Shown one piece after another: positions 24,119-33,398 of a DNA stretch of 64,000 nucleotides (its first letter is position 1; the number at the start of each line of letters is the position of its first letter). The position numbers and the translations under genes were made by a program. This stretch comes from Ochrobactrum sp. CM-21-5 (GTDB lineage Bacteria > Pseudomonadota > Alphaproteobacteria > Rhizobiales > Rhizobiaceae), in NCBI RefSeq assembly GCF_014253075.1, contig NZ_JACLZJ010000003.1, positions 62,001 to 126,000 of the forward strand, read 5' to 3'. The notes under the pieces are model-generated. The model had not been told where the DNA came from. It saw only the letters and a program-made list of their open reading frames with translations, and searched no databases.

Positions 24119-24781
24119 CTATTCCGCAGGGGAGACCTGAACATTGCGCTTGCGCTCGCGGCGCGGCCGCGCCTTGAAAAACCGGACGCCAATCACCGTC
24201 ACGACAATGGTCACGACAGTGATGCCAATGGCAAACCAGAACATGTGATCGCCGTCCATCTTGGCAAATATGCCTGCACCCCGCCCGGCAAGCCAACCTG
24301 GCAGAAACATGACCGGTGCCCAGACGACAGCGGAGAGAACATTGGCTGTCTGAAAGCGCGTCTGGTCCATCGACATCATGCCGGCCACCATTGGAACGGT
24401 GCAACGCACCGGCCCGAAGAAGCGGCCGAGGAAAACGGCAGAAAAACCATAGCGACGGAAAAGCAGACGGGCGCGGGCCACGCCACTGCGGTGTTTGTTG
24501 AGTGGCCATTTGTGGATGATATTACGTCCCAGCCACCAGCCGAGAAAATAGGAAATGATATCGCCGATCACAGCGCCGATGATGGCACCAATAATGACCG
24601 GAATCGGTTCGACGACACCGGCGCCAACGAGCCCACCAATGAGGATCATGATCGGCGTAGCAGGAATGAACATCCCGATAATCGCAAGCGACTCGCCAAA
24701 CGCGATGACCCCGACAATAGGCCCGGCCCATGCCCGATGGTCGGAAATGAACTGTCCGAGATCGCCGATTATGCTTTCCAT
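24119..24781 (-). CDS. DedA-family membrane protein
   Basis: 220 residues, close to the family's usual length. Seen: FGESLAIIGMFIPATPIMIL near residue 30 (DedA amphipathic/re-entrant region), GDIISYFLGWWLGR near residue 75, and FLGRFFGPVRCTVPMVAG near residue 115, the conserved F-x-R-x-x-x-x-x-R motif segment. DedA proteins are polytopic inner-membrane proteins now linked to flipping of undecaprenyl phosphate or phospholipids and to membrane energetics. ATG 24781 is used because GAGG lies 6 bases upstream; the in-frame ATG at 24967 would add a hydrophilic 62-residue leader unlike the family. A terminator-like hairpin follows. Confidence 0.88.
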   Translation of the reverse strand: MESIIGDLGQFISDHRAWAGPIVGVIAFGESLAIIGMFIPATPIMILIGGLVGAGVVEPIPVIIGAIIGAVIGDIISYFLGWWLGRNIIHKWPLNKHRSGVARARLLFRRYGFSAVFLGRFFGPVRCTVPMVAGMMSMDQTRFQTANVLSAVVWAPVMFLPGWLAGRGAGIFAKMDGDHMFWFAIGITVVTIVVTVIGVRFFKARPRRERKRNVQVSPAE

Positions 24782-25309
24782 TCCGTCCTCAATGCCGCGA
24801 ACCGGATTTTTGAAGCGTTGCGGGGCGCTTCGGTTTTCTACAGCAAGACCAATCCGGTGCATGAAGCGCCTTGCATGTAAGTGCTGCCTTGTTTCAACAG
24901 CCTGTTTTGATTGGTGACCTGCATAGCCACCGATCAAGTCTTTTATATGCCCCAGCTTCTCAGACAAGCATCAATAATTGATGACACGGCTACGATACTC
25001 GCAGCCGACTTAATCACATGAAGCAGGAACCTCCCTTACCGGAATCGCCACAGAATAAAACGAGAGAAAATCCGGCTGTGCGAATATGGAGCCGCCGCCG
25101 CGCTCTTACAACGCTGTTTGATAAAAAAATGAATCAAAACAACAGCAAACGGCCGTTGATTCTAGAAGAATGCCAGATTGGGCCGCAATTTATACAAAAG
25201 AGCCCCCTCTCTGCTCCTGTCGATTGCATTTTCTGGTCATAGAGAATCCCGCAAATCCGGGCTTTCTACGCGAGCTGATAATTTTTTCAGAAATTTTTCG
25301 ACTGGACAC
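24782..25309. other. Intergenic region before tRNA-Lys
   Basis: About 530 bases without a supportable gene. It should hold the DedA promoter. An imperfect inverted repeat GCTGTTTGAT/ATCAAAACAACAGC spans 25113-25146 around an A-run; its role is unknown. A 74-codon plus-strand reading frame at 25018 lacks a ribosome site and is not annotated. Confidence 0.4.
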
Positions 25310-25338
25310 TGGACAGGGGGAAAAGAGGCCGTTATAGA
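25310..25338 (+). promoter_or_regulatory. Sigma-70-type promoter of tRNA-Lys
   Basis: TGGACA (25310-25315), a 17-base spacer, then TATAGA (25333-25338), placing the transcript start about 35 bases before the tRNA. A second TGGACA lies 7 bases upstream. Confidence 0.7.
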
Positions 25339-25379
25339 ACCGCTCACCTGACCGGGGCCGCTGCCCTGGTTAAGCGAGT

Positions 25380-25455
<76 letters not shown>

Positions 25456-25857
25456 TTTTCTCTTCTGAAAACAAACGCTTCCGCTGATAGATTAAAGTCC
25501 GATGACCTAGGTGCGCTTCTTGCATCTCCGAAACATTCGGCTGAAGTCAGCAGTTTCATCTCCCTTCCATCCTTCGAAAGAGCTGCCTGACGACCCTTTC
25601 CAAACACTGACGAACAAGAACGCTCGCGCGCCTGAAATACCGTTGTGACATAGCTGTGTGATGGCATTTTCCAAGGCAATGGCTTCGCCTGTTTCGCCAG
25701 CGGGCCTTGTCGGCCATACGATCAGTATTCTTTCGAGAACCCCAACATTACCGATATTTAATTGGCCTATTCATATACGGTTCATCTAAAAAGATAGACA
25801 TTACTCACACGCCTTTTTGAGGGCGCCCCTTGTAAAGAGTAATGGAGTCAAATAACC
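25456..25857. other. Intergenic region after tRNA-Lys
   Basis: About 400 bases holding no supportable gene. The right end (25780-25857) is AT-rich and should carry the promoter of the EF-hand gene; GGAG lies 10 bases before its ATG. A minus-strand reading frame covering most of the region runs into the tRNA and is rejected. Confidence 0.4.
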
Positions 25858-26358
25858 ATGAAATCGAAGACTGTATTTATCGCTGTTATTGCATCAGCTC
25901 TACTTTCCACTCCGGTACTGGCACAAGAAAGTAACAATTCAAATACAGACAAGGCGACCACCGAGACGGCCACAACGCTGGAAAAGCACGCGAAGGGCAA
26001 GCGCGGACCGATCGATCTGGAAAAATTTTCCCGGATGGATGGCTTGAAAGCAGCCGATACTAACGGTGACGGCACCCTGTCGCGCGAAGAGCTTGAAGCA
26101 TTCGCGCTCAAGCGCATGGTCAGCCGTGCCGCCGACCGCATGGAAAAGCGCCTTGATGTCAATGGCGACGGAAAAGTAACGCTCGCCGAGATCGAGAACC
26201 AGCGCAAGAAAGAATTCGCGGCTCTCGACCGCAATGAAGACGGCAAGGTCGACCGGCAGGAACTCCGCGCAAGCAAGAAGTTCCATCGTGCGCACGGCCA
26301 GCGCCATCACGGCGGCAAGGGACCGATGGGGCACCATCAGCCCAAGCCGCAGCAGTAA
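25858..26358 (+). CDS. Exported EF-hand calcium-binding protein
   Basis: 166 residues. A signal peptide (residues 1-22, ending TPVLA) sends it to the periplasm. Three EF-hand loops are visible: DTNGDGTLSREE (about 67), DVNGDGKVTLAE (about 100) and DRNEDGKVDRQE (about 122); all keep Asp at positions 1 and 5 or the equivalent and Glu at 12, so calcium binding is likely. The C-terminus is His-, Gly- and Pro-rich (HGQRHHGGKG), possibly a metal-binding tail. Such EF-hand/CREC-like proteins are common in rhizobia and brucellae and are thought to buffer or sense periplasmic calcium. Single-gene unit with its own terminator. Confidence 0.88.
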   Translation: MKSKTVFIAVIASALLSTPVLAQESNNSNTDKATTETATTLEKHAKGKRGPIDLEKFSRMDGLKAADTNGDGTLSREELEAFALKRMVSRAADRMEKRLDVNGDGKVTLAEIENQRKKEFAALDRNEDGKVDRQELRASKKFHRAHGQRHHGGKGPMGHHQPKPQQ

Positions 26359-26377
26359 CGCACGGCACATTTGATTG

Positions 26378-26406
26378 GGCGATCCCGGATCGAATTCGGG
26401 ATCGCC
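26378..26406 (+). terminator. Terminator after the EF-hand gene
   Basis: GGCGATCCCG/CGGGATCGCC, a 10-base perfect stem with a 9-base loop, then TTGATTTATG. Twenty bases past the stop codon. Confidence 0.8.
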
Positions 26407-26449
26407 TTGATTTATGTATCGAGTACATGCCTCCCAGACCCACCCGTCT

Positions 26450-26872
26450 CTAGGAGCGGATCACGCCCTTCTTGAAAATGATGTTGCCGTAGAGCCGCCT
26501 TTCACCGCTACGGATGATTGCGAAGGCTCCGCGTGCACGCTCATAGAAAGCGAAACGCTCAATCGGGTCGACGGGAATGCGTCGCCCTTCGGCTTTCTCG
26601 ATAACCGCCTCGAATTCTGCGAAAATCGAAGGTGTTTCGCCAGGTGCCTGCATAACAGCGGCGGGCCTGTCGACGAAATCATCCAGGGGCAGAAGCGAAA
26701 GCACGGCCTCGGCGATTTGCGTCGCGCTGATACCTGGAAAATCAAGTACGAGCACATCGGAGGCTTGCGCCGGATAATTGGCATCCACGATGACGAGATC
26801 GTCGCCATGGCCCATATCCGCAAGTACAGCGAGAAGCGAGCCGGTCAGCAAGGGGTCGATATTTTTAAGCAT
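26450..26872 (-). CDS. fucU: FucU/RbsD-family sugar mutarotase
   Basis: 140 residues, the usual FucU length. It starts MLKNIDPLLTGSLLAVLADMGHGDDLVIVDANYP, where the GHGD His/Asp and DAN-P segment are hallmarks of FucU, which interconverts alpha and beta anomers of L-fucose; the RbsD relatives act on ribose. ATG 26872 is preceded by GGAA at 10 bases. It stands alone between the EF-hand gene and a large envelope protein, 3.5 kb from the sugar ABC cluster at 30-35 kb, with which it may work. No fucose isomerase, kinase or aldolase is in the window. Specificity (fucose versus ribose or another sugar) is inferred from FucU-like motifs. Confidence 0.82.
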   Translation of the reverse strand: MLKNIDPLLTGSLLAVLADMGHGDDLVIVDANYPAQASDVLVLDFPGISATQIAEAVLSLLPLDDFVDRPAAVMQAPGETPSIFAEFEAVIEKAEGRRIPVDPIERFAFYERARGAFAIIRSGERRLYGNIIFKKGVIRS

Positions 26873-26940
26873 GGTGTCGCATTCCAGAATTGAAGCCCAT
26901 CGGTAGCGCAAAATTTATTCTACAAATTTGCTCCAAATAC

Positions 26941-26969
26941 AAACGCCGGCTTCGTTGAAGCCGGCGTTT
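26941..26969 (-). terminator. Strong rho-independent terminator
   Basis: AAACGCCGGCTTC-GTT-GAAGCCGGCGTTT, a 13-base perfect stem with a three-base loop, followed on the minus strand by GTATTTGG. It ends the transcript of the gene at 26991-29045 and lies upstream of fucU. Confidence 0.93.
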
Positions 26970-26990
26970 GTATTCTCATTAGCAAAATGC

Positions 26991-29045
26991 CTATTCGTTT
27001 CTGGCTTCGATATCCACCTTGTCGAGCAGTGAAAGCGGGTCTTGCGACGCCAGAACCATCTCAAGCGCGCCTATGCCCTTTTCGGCTTTTGACTTCACCG
27101 TCAGCTCGAAAATATTAGGTTTCGCGAGGAAAGCGGAGAAGGCAGCCACCGCATCCTGAAGTTTGGGCTGATCGGCGGCCAGTTCCTGTAGAAGGGTTGT
27201 GGCGATCATTGTCAGCGAACTGCGGGCTTCCGCCTCGGTCATGCCGTTCTCTTCGGCATAAAGCTTGAGCCCTTTGGAAATGAGCCCCTGCTCCTCCACC
27301 TTCAGCTTGACTTCCCGGGCTTTCAGGCCCAGCGCGGCCACCTGCATCAACACCTTGTCACCGGAGAAGAATTCCTTGGTAACACCGCCCATGAGGCCGG
27401 AAAGCGAAATGCTCCCCATGTCCTTTCCGCTGGTGGAAATATCTTTGATGACGAGATTCTGGCTTTGCTCGTCCCAGTTCGCCTCAAGATTGGAAGAAAT
27501 GACGACCTGGTCATAGCCAAGCTTGCGCAGCTGGCGGTACGCTTCGTCACTGCTGTTTGCAGGCACCGGCACTGACATGTCTTCATAAGCAATACGAATA
27601 TCAGTCGGAATGCCGTTATATGGCTTGTTCAACGCGGCTTCATAGCTCTTCATCGAAAACTGGATGCGCTCGGGAAGTGACGGTGTAATGCTTTCCTCCG
27701 TGGTATTCAGTTCCTCAGCGTCGGAACCGTCCTCGCCATCGGCAGCATCGTCCGCGGCGTTCTGCTCATAAGGGAAGTCAACTTCAACGCCCAGGATACG
27801 CGTTGTGCCGAACTCCGGCAGCAGTGTTGTATAGGGAAAACTCTCGGCTTCCTCATCGCTCAGCGCAACGAGCTTCTTCAAGCCTTCAGAAGTCGTGGCC
27901 CAGGAGAAGCCCTGCATCGCAGCTTCGTCCATTTTCATGTAATCGGTGCCGTTGCCAATCAGGACGCCCTTTACCGAAGCATCCATCTTCCTGTTGTCGA
28001 AAGCGATGGCGACACGCTCGATCCCGGCCTTGCCCTTGCTGGCGTCGACAGGTTCGATCTTGAGCCCGATCATTTCCACGTCGCCCTTGCCTATCGTATC
28101 GACCAGCGAGATCAGGCGAAGGAAGAAATCGCGTCGCTCTTCCGGCGAAAGAGCGTCTGGATCTTCGACGGACTCGATCTTGTCCAGCATCTCAGCGAAA
28201 GGTTCGGCAGGCATGCGCATCGTGAAACCGCTGCCACGAATCTCGTCATAGCTGAAGCTCACATCCTTGCTCTTGAGGACGATGTTCTTGGCAGAGAACG
28301 GACCATAGACCGGCTTCGCGTCCTTATCGTCGGGGCCGGCCTTTTCCGTATAGAGACGGGCGAGGAAAACACCGTCGATATCCTTGCCTTCAGCCGCGCC
28401 CACAGAGCCGGTCATCGTGTCGGTGACGGTAGCGCCATCTTCGTCCGGCACATCGACGACAAAATCAAACGCCGTACTGCCTGCTGAATATCGCGCGACA
28501 TGGCCCTGCTCGATATCTTCGAGAGCAACGTCTTTATAGACGATGTTCTGGTCTTTGCCGGCAATCGTCTGAACGACCTTCACTTCCGCCGCAGTGACGC
28601 GCTTGGCCGAAAACCGGCCCACCCTCTCAGGCAGCGACAGACCGCTATTCCCAAAAGTATCCTTCAGCATCGCGCGGTCGAAATTGGCATCTTCAATCGA
28701 CACATGCGGAACCGAAACCTTGTAGTTCGCGATTTCCGTGCTGATGCCGGAAGCTTCGAGCATGCCGGTCAGGAACAGAAATTTCGGACGGCCATCGACG
28801 GCGGCAATGCGGATATCCGAGCCGTCTTTGAGGGGCAAAGTGACGTCACGCAGATGAATGCGCCCTAGGAAATCCGCCTCGACCGAACCTGCCTTGCCAC
28901 CGCGTTTTTCAAGCTGCGCGGTGATCGTCTTTTCCAGGGTGATTTTATATCCCGTCAATCCGGCAGCAGCTATGGCGATGATTGCCACTGCGGCCCAAAG
29001 CGCTTTGCGCCCACCTTTACCGGTTCCGTTCTTTGCCTGCTCCAC
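26991..29045 (-). CDS. Large membrane-anchored hypothetical protein
   Basis: 684 residues. One membrane segment near the N-terminus (ALWAAVAIIAIAAAGLTGY, about residues 17-35) and no other; the rest should be periplasmic. The body alternates beta-rich stretches (SISLSGLMGG, VKLKVEEQG) with charged loops and an acidic insertion near 435 (DDAADGEDGSDAEE). The one-pass anchor plus long beta-rich domain recalls AsmA-like or DUF945-like envelope proteins, but I cannot assign a family. GTG 29045 is preferred because AAAGGA lies 7 bases upstream; a TTG at 29066 is in frame. It has its own terminator. Function unknown. Confidence 0.75.
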   Translation of the reverse strand: MEQAKNGTGKGGRKALWAAVAIIAIAAAGLTGYKITLEKTITAQLEKRGGKAGSVEADFLGRIHLRDVTLPLKDGSDIRIAAVDGRPKFLFLTGMLEASGISTEIANYKVSVPHVSIEDANFDRAMLKDTFGNSGLSLPERVGRFSAKRVTAAEVKVVQTIAGKDQNIVYKDVALEDIEQGHVARYSAGSTAFDFVVDVPDEDGATVTDTMTGSVGAAEGKDIDGVFLARLYTEKAGPDDKDAKPVYGPFSAKNIVLKSKDVSFSYDEIRGSGFTMRMPAEPFAEMLDKIESVEDPDALSPEERRDFFLRLISLVDTIGKGDVEMIGLKIEPVDASKGKAGIERVAIAFDNRKMDASVKGVLIGNGTDYMKMDEAAMQGFSWATTSEGLKKLVALSDEEAESFPYTTLLPEFGTTRILGVEVDFPYEQNAADDAADGEDGSDAEELNTTEESITPSLPERIQFSMKSYEAALNKPYNGIPTDIRIAYEDMSVPVPANSSDEAYRQLRKLGYDQVVISSNLEANWDEQSQNLVIKDISTSGKDMGSISLSGLMGGVTKEFFSGDKVLMQVAALGLKAREVKLKVEEQGLISKGLKLYAEENGMTEAEARSSLTMIATTLLQELAADQPKLQDAVAAFSAFLAKPNIFELTVKSKAEKGIGALEMVLASQDPLSLLDKVDIEARNE

Positions 29046-29252
29046 GATGCTGTCCTTTCGGCGCAAATTTAAACGGTTGTCTGAGTAAGCAATCGATTAG
29101 TGTATCCTGCTACCCAACGGGAGGTGCTGGCATCGCACAAATACGGCTAAAACAAGAGCTTGGAACGTGCGGCCTGAATCAATCAGGCAGAGAGATGCTC
29201 TAACTACCTGAAATTGCAAGCGCAAGCTTTATCGGATTTTTTTAGAAAGCGT

Positions 29253-30305
29253 TCAGGTAAGCTTGAATGGAAGACCCGAAATCAGTGCCCGCACATAGCG
29301 CGGCTTTTGATAAAGCCCGTTAAGCGACACCCGGGGCAGCAAGGCTGGCTGCTGCATGACAGATTGATCCAGCATGCCCGGACGCGTCGTTACGCCAATG
29401 ACAAATCCATGCGTGCTGACGGCATTTGCCTCCCGCCTGGACACGGCTTCGTGCCAGCCATACGGATAAGCGAAAGAACGCGGCCGTTTGCCGGACAGCG
29501 CCTCTATCCCGATGATCGACCCGGTAATTTCTGCGTCGAGACGGTCATTGCTGACCCGCCGCAAATTGACATGGGTAAGCGTGTGGCCCCCGAAATGCAC
29601 ATGAGGGCTTTCGCCAAGCGCACCGATTTCATCCGTATTCATGATGAGATTGTCGGTTATGTCCAACGGTTCAATCGCTTGCGCACGCGCAGCCGCATCG
29701 ATACGGCGCACCGCTTCATCCTCATCGCAGGTTTTGACGAAATTCACCAGCCGTCTGTAGGCGACATATTTTTCCCGCACGGAAACCGTCCGCACAGGCT
29801 CTTCGCCATTGCCAAAATCGATATGGAAAACATTGGCATTTCGCAGCAAAACTTCAGCTGTTTCCCACCACAGACTGCGGCTGCGCTTGATAAAATCAAT
29901 CGTGGGGAAAATTGTGAACGGCACGCCATAGCGCTCGAAAACCGGCGCGGCATAGCGTGCATTGTTCCTGTAGCCGTCATCCAGCGTGAAGGAAACGAAC
30001 CGTCTTTGATCCGAAGGGTCAGACAAGAGCGCAGGCAAATCATGAGCATGCACAGGCACAAGCCCCGCCTTGAGCACCGTGACAATTGCCTGCTCCAGGA
30101 AATCCGGCGTGATGATCAGCCCTGCGTTCGGGTCGAATGCGTGCCTGGCACCGGACGGCTCGACATGATGCATGGTGAAGATCAGTCCCCGCCCGCCGAC
30201 ACATGCAACGCCCGGCAATCGCACGGCCAGAGCGCTCGCCTCCAGCCCCGCGCGAATAGCCGGATACTTCAGTACCTGTTTTATGCCCTGCCAACCGGTC
30301 GTCAC
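29253..30305 (-). CDS. Polysaccharide deacetylase (CE4 / NodB-like)
   Basis: 350 residues with the NodB homology motifs: SFTLDDGYRNN near residue 105 (the Asp pair of motif 1), HFGGHTLTHVNL near residue 238 (motif 2, the metal-binding His pair), and FAYPYGW near residue 275 (motif 3). CE4 enzymes remove N-acetyl groups from chitin-like, peptidoglycan or capsule sugars. No signal peptide is evident; the N-terminus (MTTGWQGIKQVLKYPAIRAG) is mildly amphipathic, so it may act on cytosolic precursors as some O-antigen or sugar-nucleotide enzymes do. GTG 30305 has GGGGAG upstream. Flanking genes do not identify the polysaccharide. Confidence 0.85.
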   Translation of the reverse strand: MTTGWQGIKQVLKYPAIRAGLEASALAVRLPGVACVGGRGLIFTMHHVEPSGARHAFDPNAGLIITPDFLEQAIVTVLKAGLVPVHAHDLPALLSDPSDQRRFVSFTLDDGYRNNARYAAPVFERYGVPFTIFPTIDFIKRSRSLWWETAEVLLRNANVFHIDFGNGEEPVRTVSVREKYVAYRRLVNFVKTCDEDEAVRRIDAAARAQAIEPLDITDNLIMNTDEIGALGESPHVHFGGHTLTHVNLRRVSNDRLDAEITGSIIGIEALSGKRPRSFAYPYGWHEAVSRREANAVSTHGFVIGVTTRPGMLDQSVMQQPALLPRVSLNGLYQKPRYVRALISGLPFKLT

Positions 30306-30387
30306 TTGATCGCATCGCTCCCCAAAACGCGAAAACTCAAGCGGAACCTATAATATGGGCTCTACAAACAAAACGTTATTCTGGGAT

Positions 30388-31197
30388 TCAAAGCGGTTGA
30401 TCTGGATGCGGCGAGGAATCATACGCGCCCCAGATGGATTGATCGAAATTGATGATCGCACCGGTCATCATGCCGGATTCGGCGGAAGCCAGAAAGGCAA
30501 CGGCTCGCGCCACTTCAGCGGGATCGATCAGGCGCCCGAATGGCTGCGCTTTGGCCGCTTCCTCCCGCCAGTTTGCGGGCGCACCGTGAAATTCCCGCTG
30601 GATGCGATCTTCTCCATCGGACGCCATCCAGCCAATATTGAGGCTGTTCACGCGAATGCGATTGCGCAAGACGGAATAGGCCACATTGCGAGTCAGCGTG
30701 TCGAGAGCCCCCTTCGACGCGCAATAGGCCGCGATAAAAGGCTGGCCGCCCATGGACGACATGGAGGAGACGTTGACAATCGTCCCTTCCACCTTGTCGC
30801 GCCGAAAAAGCTTGAGCGCTTCCTGAATTAGAAAGAACGGAGCGCGCGTGTTGACCGCAAACAGCCGGTCGAACAGTTCCGGCGATGTATCGAGGATAGT
30901 GCCGCGATCTGTCAGCCCAGCGGCATTGACGAGAATATCGAGGCGCCCGAATGCACGGTCCGCCTCGGCCACGATCGTTCGGCAATCCTCGACCTTCTCC
31001 AGATCGGCTTGCACGAAGATCGCGCGGACCCCGAGTTTTTCCATGACGCTCACCTGCGCCCTGCCCTTGTCTGTCGATCGCCCGCAGATCACAATACCGC
31101 TAGCGCCGCGCTGCGCAAAAAGTTTCGCCGTGGCTGCGCCGAGCCCCTGTGTGCTGCCGGTGATGATCGCAACCTTGCCGTCCAGCTGCCCGCTCAT
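30388..31197 (-). CDS. SDR-family oxidoreductase
   Basis: 269 residues of the classical short-chain dehydrogenase type. Cofactor motif GSTQGLGAATAKLF at residue 12, NAAGLTDRG near residue 88, catalytic Ser in VNVSSMSS near 142 and YCASKGALDTL (Tyr-x-x-x-Lys) near 157. Arg in CGRS at the end of beta2 suggests NADP preference, though this is weak. It is the last gene of the sugar ABC operon (21 bases after the ATPase), so it probably oxidises or reduces the imported sugar, polyol or sugar acid. Confidence 0.87.
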   Translation of the reverse strand: MSGQLDGKVAIITGSTQGLGAATAKLFAQRGASGIVICGRSTDKGRAQVSVMEKLGVRAIFVQADLEKVEDCRTIVAEADRAFGRLDILVNAAGLTDRGTILDTSPELFDRLFAVNTRAPFFLIQEALKLFRRDKVEGTIVNVSSMSSMGGQPFIAAYCASKGALDTLTRNVAYSVLRNRIRVNSLNIGWMASDGEDRIQREFHGAPANWREEAAKAQPFGRLIDPAEVARAVAFLASAESGMMTGAIINFDQSIWGAYDSSPHPDQPL

Positions 31198-31218
31198 TTC
31201 ATGCTCCGAAACGTGAAA

Positions 31219-31998
31219 TCAAACCCTGCCGCCCAGTTCGGCGGTCAGATCGGCCAGTTCCTGCCCTCCGGCCATCAGGCTTTGCAACTCATCCATGTCC
31301 ACGTCGTTTTTTGTGCGTGTCCCAAGCGTCGCACCGCGATTCAACACAGTAAACTTATCTCCCACCGCATGGGCGTGACGCACATTATGCGTGATGAAAA
31401 TCACGCCAAGGCCGCGCTCGCGCACCAGATTGATGTACTTCAGCACCATTGCGGTCTGACGCACGCCGAGAGCCGACGTCGGTTCATCGAGGATCAACAC
31501 CTTGGCCCCAAAATAGACGGCGCGAGCAATCGCTACGCATTGGCGCTCACCACCGGACAGTGTACCCACCGCCTGTTGCGGGTCGCGCACATCGATGCCG
31601 ATCTTGCGCATTTCTTTCCGCGTCACGTCTTCGGCAAGCTGTGTGTCGAACCAGCGTAATGGCCCGATACCCTTTGTCGGCTCACGCCCGAGAAAAAAGT
31701 TTCGCATCACCGACATGAGCGGGATCATGGCCAGATCCTGATAGACGGTGGCTATCCCGTGGTCGAGTGCATCGCGAGGGCTGTTGAACGCGACTTGCTT
31801 GCCATCCACGTAGAACTCGCCGCTTGTGGGCTTGTGCACGCCGGACAGCGTCTTGATAAGCGTCGATTTGCCAGCGCCATTGTCGCCAAGCAGACAATGA
31901 ACCTGCCCGGCTTCCACGCTCAACGACACGCCATTAAGCGCAATAACCGGGCCGAAGTGCTTGACGAGATTGCGGATTTCAATGATCGGCGCCGTCAT
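31219..31998 (-). CDS. Sugar ABC transporter ATP-binding protein (FrcA-like)
   Basis: 259 residues with one nucleotide-binding domain: Walker [17 protein letters not shown] near residue 38, signature [15 protein letters not shown] near residue 146 and Walker [13 protein letters not shown] after it. Unlike RbsA or XylG, which carry two such domains in about 500 residues, this is the single-domain form seen in FrcBCA-type importers of rhizobia. It energises the permease encoded next to it. The gap to the permease stop is about 180 bases (31999-32182), large for an operon; I see no terminator there. Confidence 0.9.
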   Translation of the reverse strand: MTAPIIEIRNLVKHFGPVIALNGVSLSVEAGQVHCLLGDNGAGKSTLIKTLSGVHKPTSGEFYVDGKQVAFNSPRDALDHGIATVYQDLAMIPLMSVMRNFFLGREPTKGIGPLRWFDTQLAEDVTRKEMRKIGIDVRDPQQAVGTLSGGERQCVAIARAVYFGAKVLILDEPTSALGVRQTAMVLKYINLVRERGLGVIFITHNVRHAHAVGDKFTVLNRGATLGTRTKNDVDMDELQSLMAGGQELADLTAELGGRV

Positions 31999-32182
31999 GG
32001 CAAATCTCCACTCTCAAAGCAATTTCAGTGAAAAGGAATTCCTGTCCGCCGACGGGATATGGCAAAAGTGATCTGTTTTGGCGTCGCGAAACAGCGATGG
32101 AGGTCCAATCCACCTTCGGTTCCGCTCTTAAAACTGCACCATTTTCGGCCATGCCACACTCCAAATGCTGAATGTCTATGGT

Positions 32183-33313
32183 CTAACGCTCGCCCGTGGC
32201 CCGCTTGCGGATGAAGTTGTTGAAGAGAACGGCGATCAGAAGCATTCCGCCAAGAAAAACCAGATACCAGTCCTGATCGATCTGCGTGTAGGTCAATCCG
32301 ATCAGCACCATCCCGAAAATAATCGCGCCGAAAAAGGCGCCAATGGCGGAACCGTAACCGCCCGTCAGCAAACAGCCGCCGATAACCGCGGCGATGATCG
32401 CTTCGAATTCCTTCTGGAAGCCGCGCCGCGCATCGGTTGAACCGGCATCGAGCACTGTGAGGATTGCAACCAGCGCCGCGGCCATAGCCGTGCACATGAA
32501 CAGCGTGGTCTTCACGCGGCGCACCGGCACGCCGGAATTGCGGGCGGCGAGCGCATCCCCGCCGGATGCAAAGATCCAGTTGCCGAAACGGGTGCGCACC
32601 AGCACATAGGTCGCCACAAGGGCAACGCCGATAAACCAGAGCACTTCGATGGGAACGCCCTTCACCGTGGGTTCGCCATTGGGGAACTTGTCGATCAGGT
32701 CGCGCTCCGCCATCCAGGCGAACAGGCCCAGAAACGCATCTCCCGAAAATAGTCCTGCAAGCATGCTGTCGCCGACGGCTTCTTTCACACCCCGCAGCTG
32801 CGTGGAGCCACCGGTAGCCCATTTAAGCCCGACCAGCGACAGCCCGCGCAGAATAAACAGGAAGGCGAGCGTCACGATAAAGGACGGCAGGCCCGTTCGA
32901 ATGACGATCTGCGCATTCACCACACCAATCAACGCCGCGAAAGCCAGGGTGAGGATAATGGCCACGCCGAGCGGCACCTGCCACACGACGAGCGCCGCAG
33001 CAAAGACAAGGCCCGCAAAGGCAACCATGGACCCGATGGAGAGGTCGAATTCTCCGCCGATCATGAGAAGTGCCGCCGCGACGGCAAGAATGCCGAGCTG
33101 CGATGCGGGAGCCATGAAATTCATGATCCCCGCCGCCGTGAACATGGCTGGATTGGCGGTAGTCAGGAAGAAAACCGTGATGAGGATCAGCCCTGACACA
33201 GCCCCCAGTTCCGGCCTGCTGACGAGCCGCTGTAGCGGGCTTGCCGTTTTCAGCCGTTCATCCCTTTGTTCTGCCGCCGTTGCGGACGTCGGCTCGGAGC
33301 CTGACTCACTCAT
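32183..33313 (-). CDS. Sugar ABC transporter permease (RbsC/FrcC-like)
   Basis: 376 residues. A polar N-terminus (about 50 residues) precedes about ten hydrophobic segments. IGGEFDLSIGSMVAFAGLVF near residue 112 and GGDALAARNSGVPVRRVK near 255 are the conserved BPD_transp_2 segments of ribose/fructose-type permeases; AAVIGGCLLTGGYGSAIGAF near 315 closes the domain. It acts with the neighbouring ATPase and the binding protein. ATG 33313 has AGGAGGAAATC directly upstream; the long in-frame extension to 33478 overlaps the gap after the binding-protein gene and is not used. Confidence 0.9.
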   Translation of the reverse strand: MSESGSEPTSATAAEQRDERLKTASPLQRLVSRPELGAVSGLILITVFFLTTANPAMFTAAGIMNFMAPASQLGILAVAAALLMIGGEFDLSIGSMVAFAGLVFAAALVVWQVPLGVAIILTLAFAALIGVVNAQIVIRTGLPSFIVTLAFLFILRGLSLVGLKWATGGSTQLRGVKEAVGDSMLAGLFSGDAFLGLFAWMAERDLIDKFPNGEPTVKGVPIEVLWFIGVALVATYVLVRTRFGNWIFASGGDALAARNSGVPVRRVKTTLFMCTAMAAALVAILTVLDAGSTDARRGFQKEFEAIIAAVIGGCLLTGGYGSAIGAFFGAIIFGMVLIGLTYTQIDQDWYLVFLGGMLLIAVLFNNFIRKRATGER

Positions 33314-33398
33314 GATTTCCTCCTGAAGCATGGGTATCAGAACCCGTTCCCGCCCATTTGCATGGGCGGGCTGCGCTCGCTGTTGTCGGATCTCTGGC

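Noticed and set aside
25018..25242. 74-codon plus-strand frame before tRNA-Lys
   Set aside because: No ribosome site and no signal or family features.
29214..30353. 379-codon frame opposite the polysaccharide deacetylase
   Set aside because: The minus strand has clear NodB motifs; the plus frame has none.
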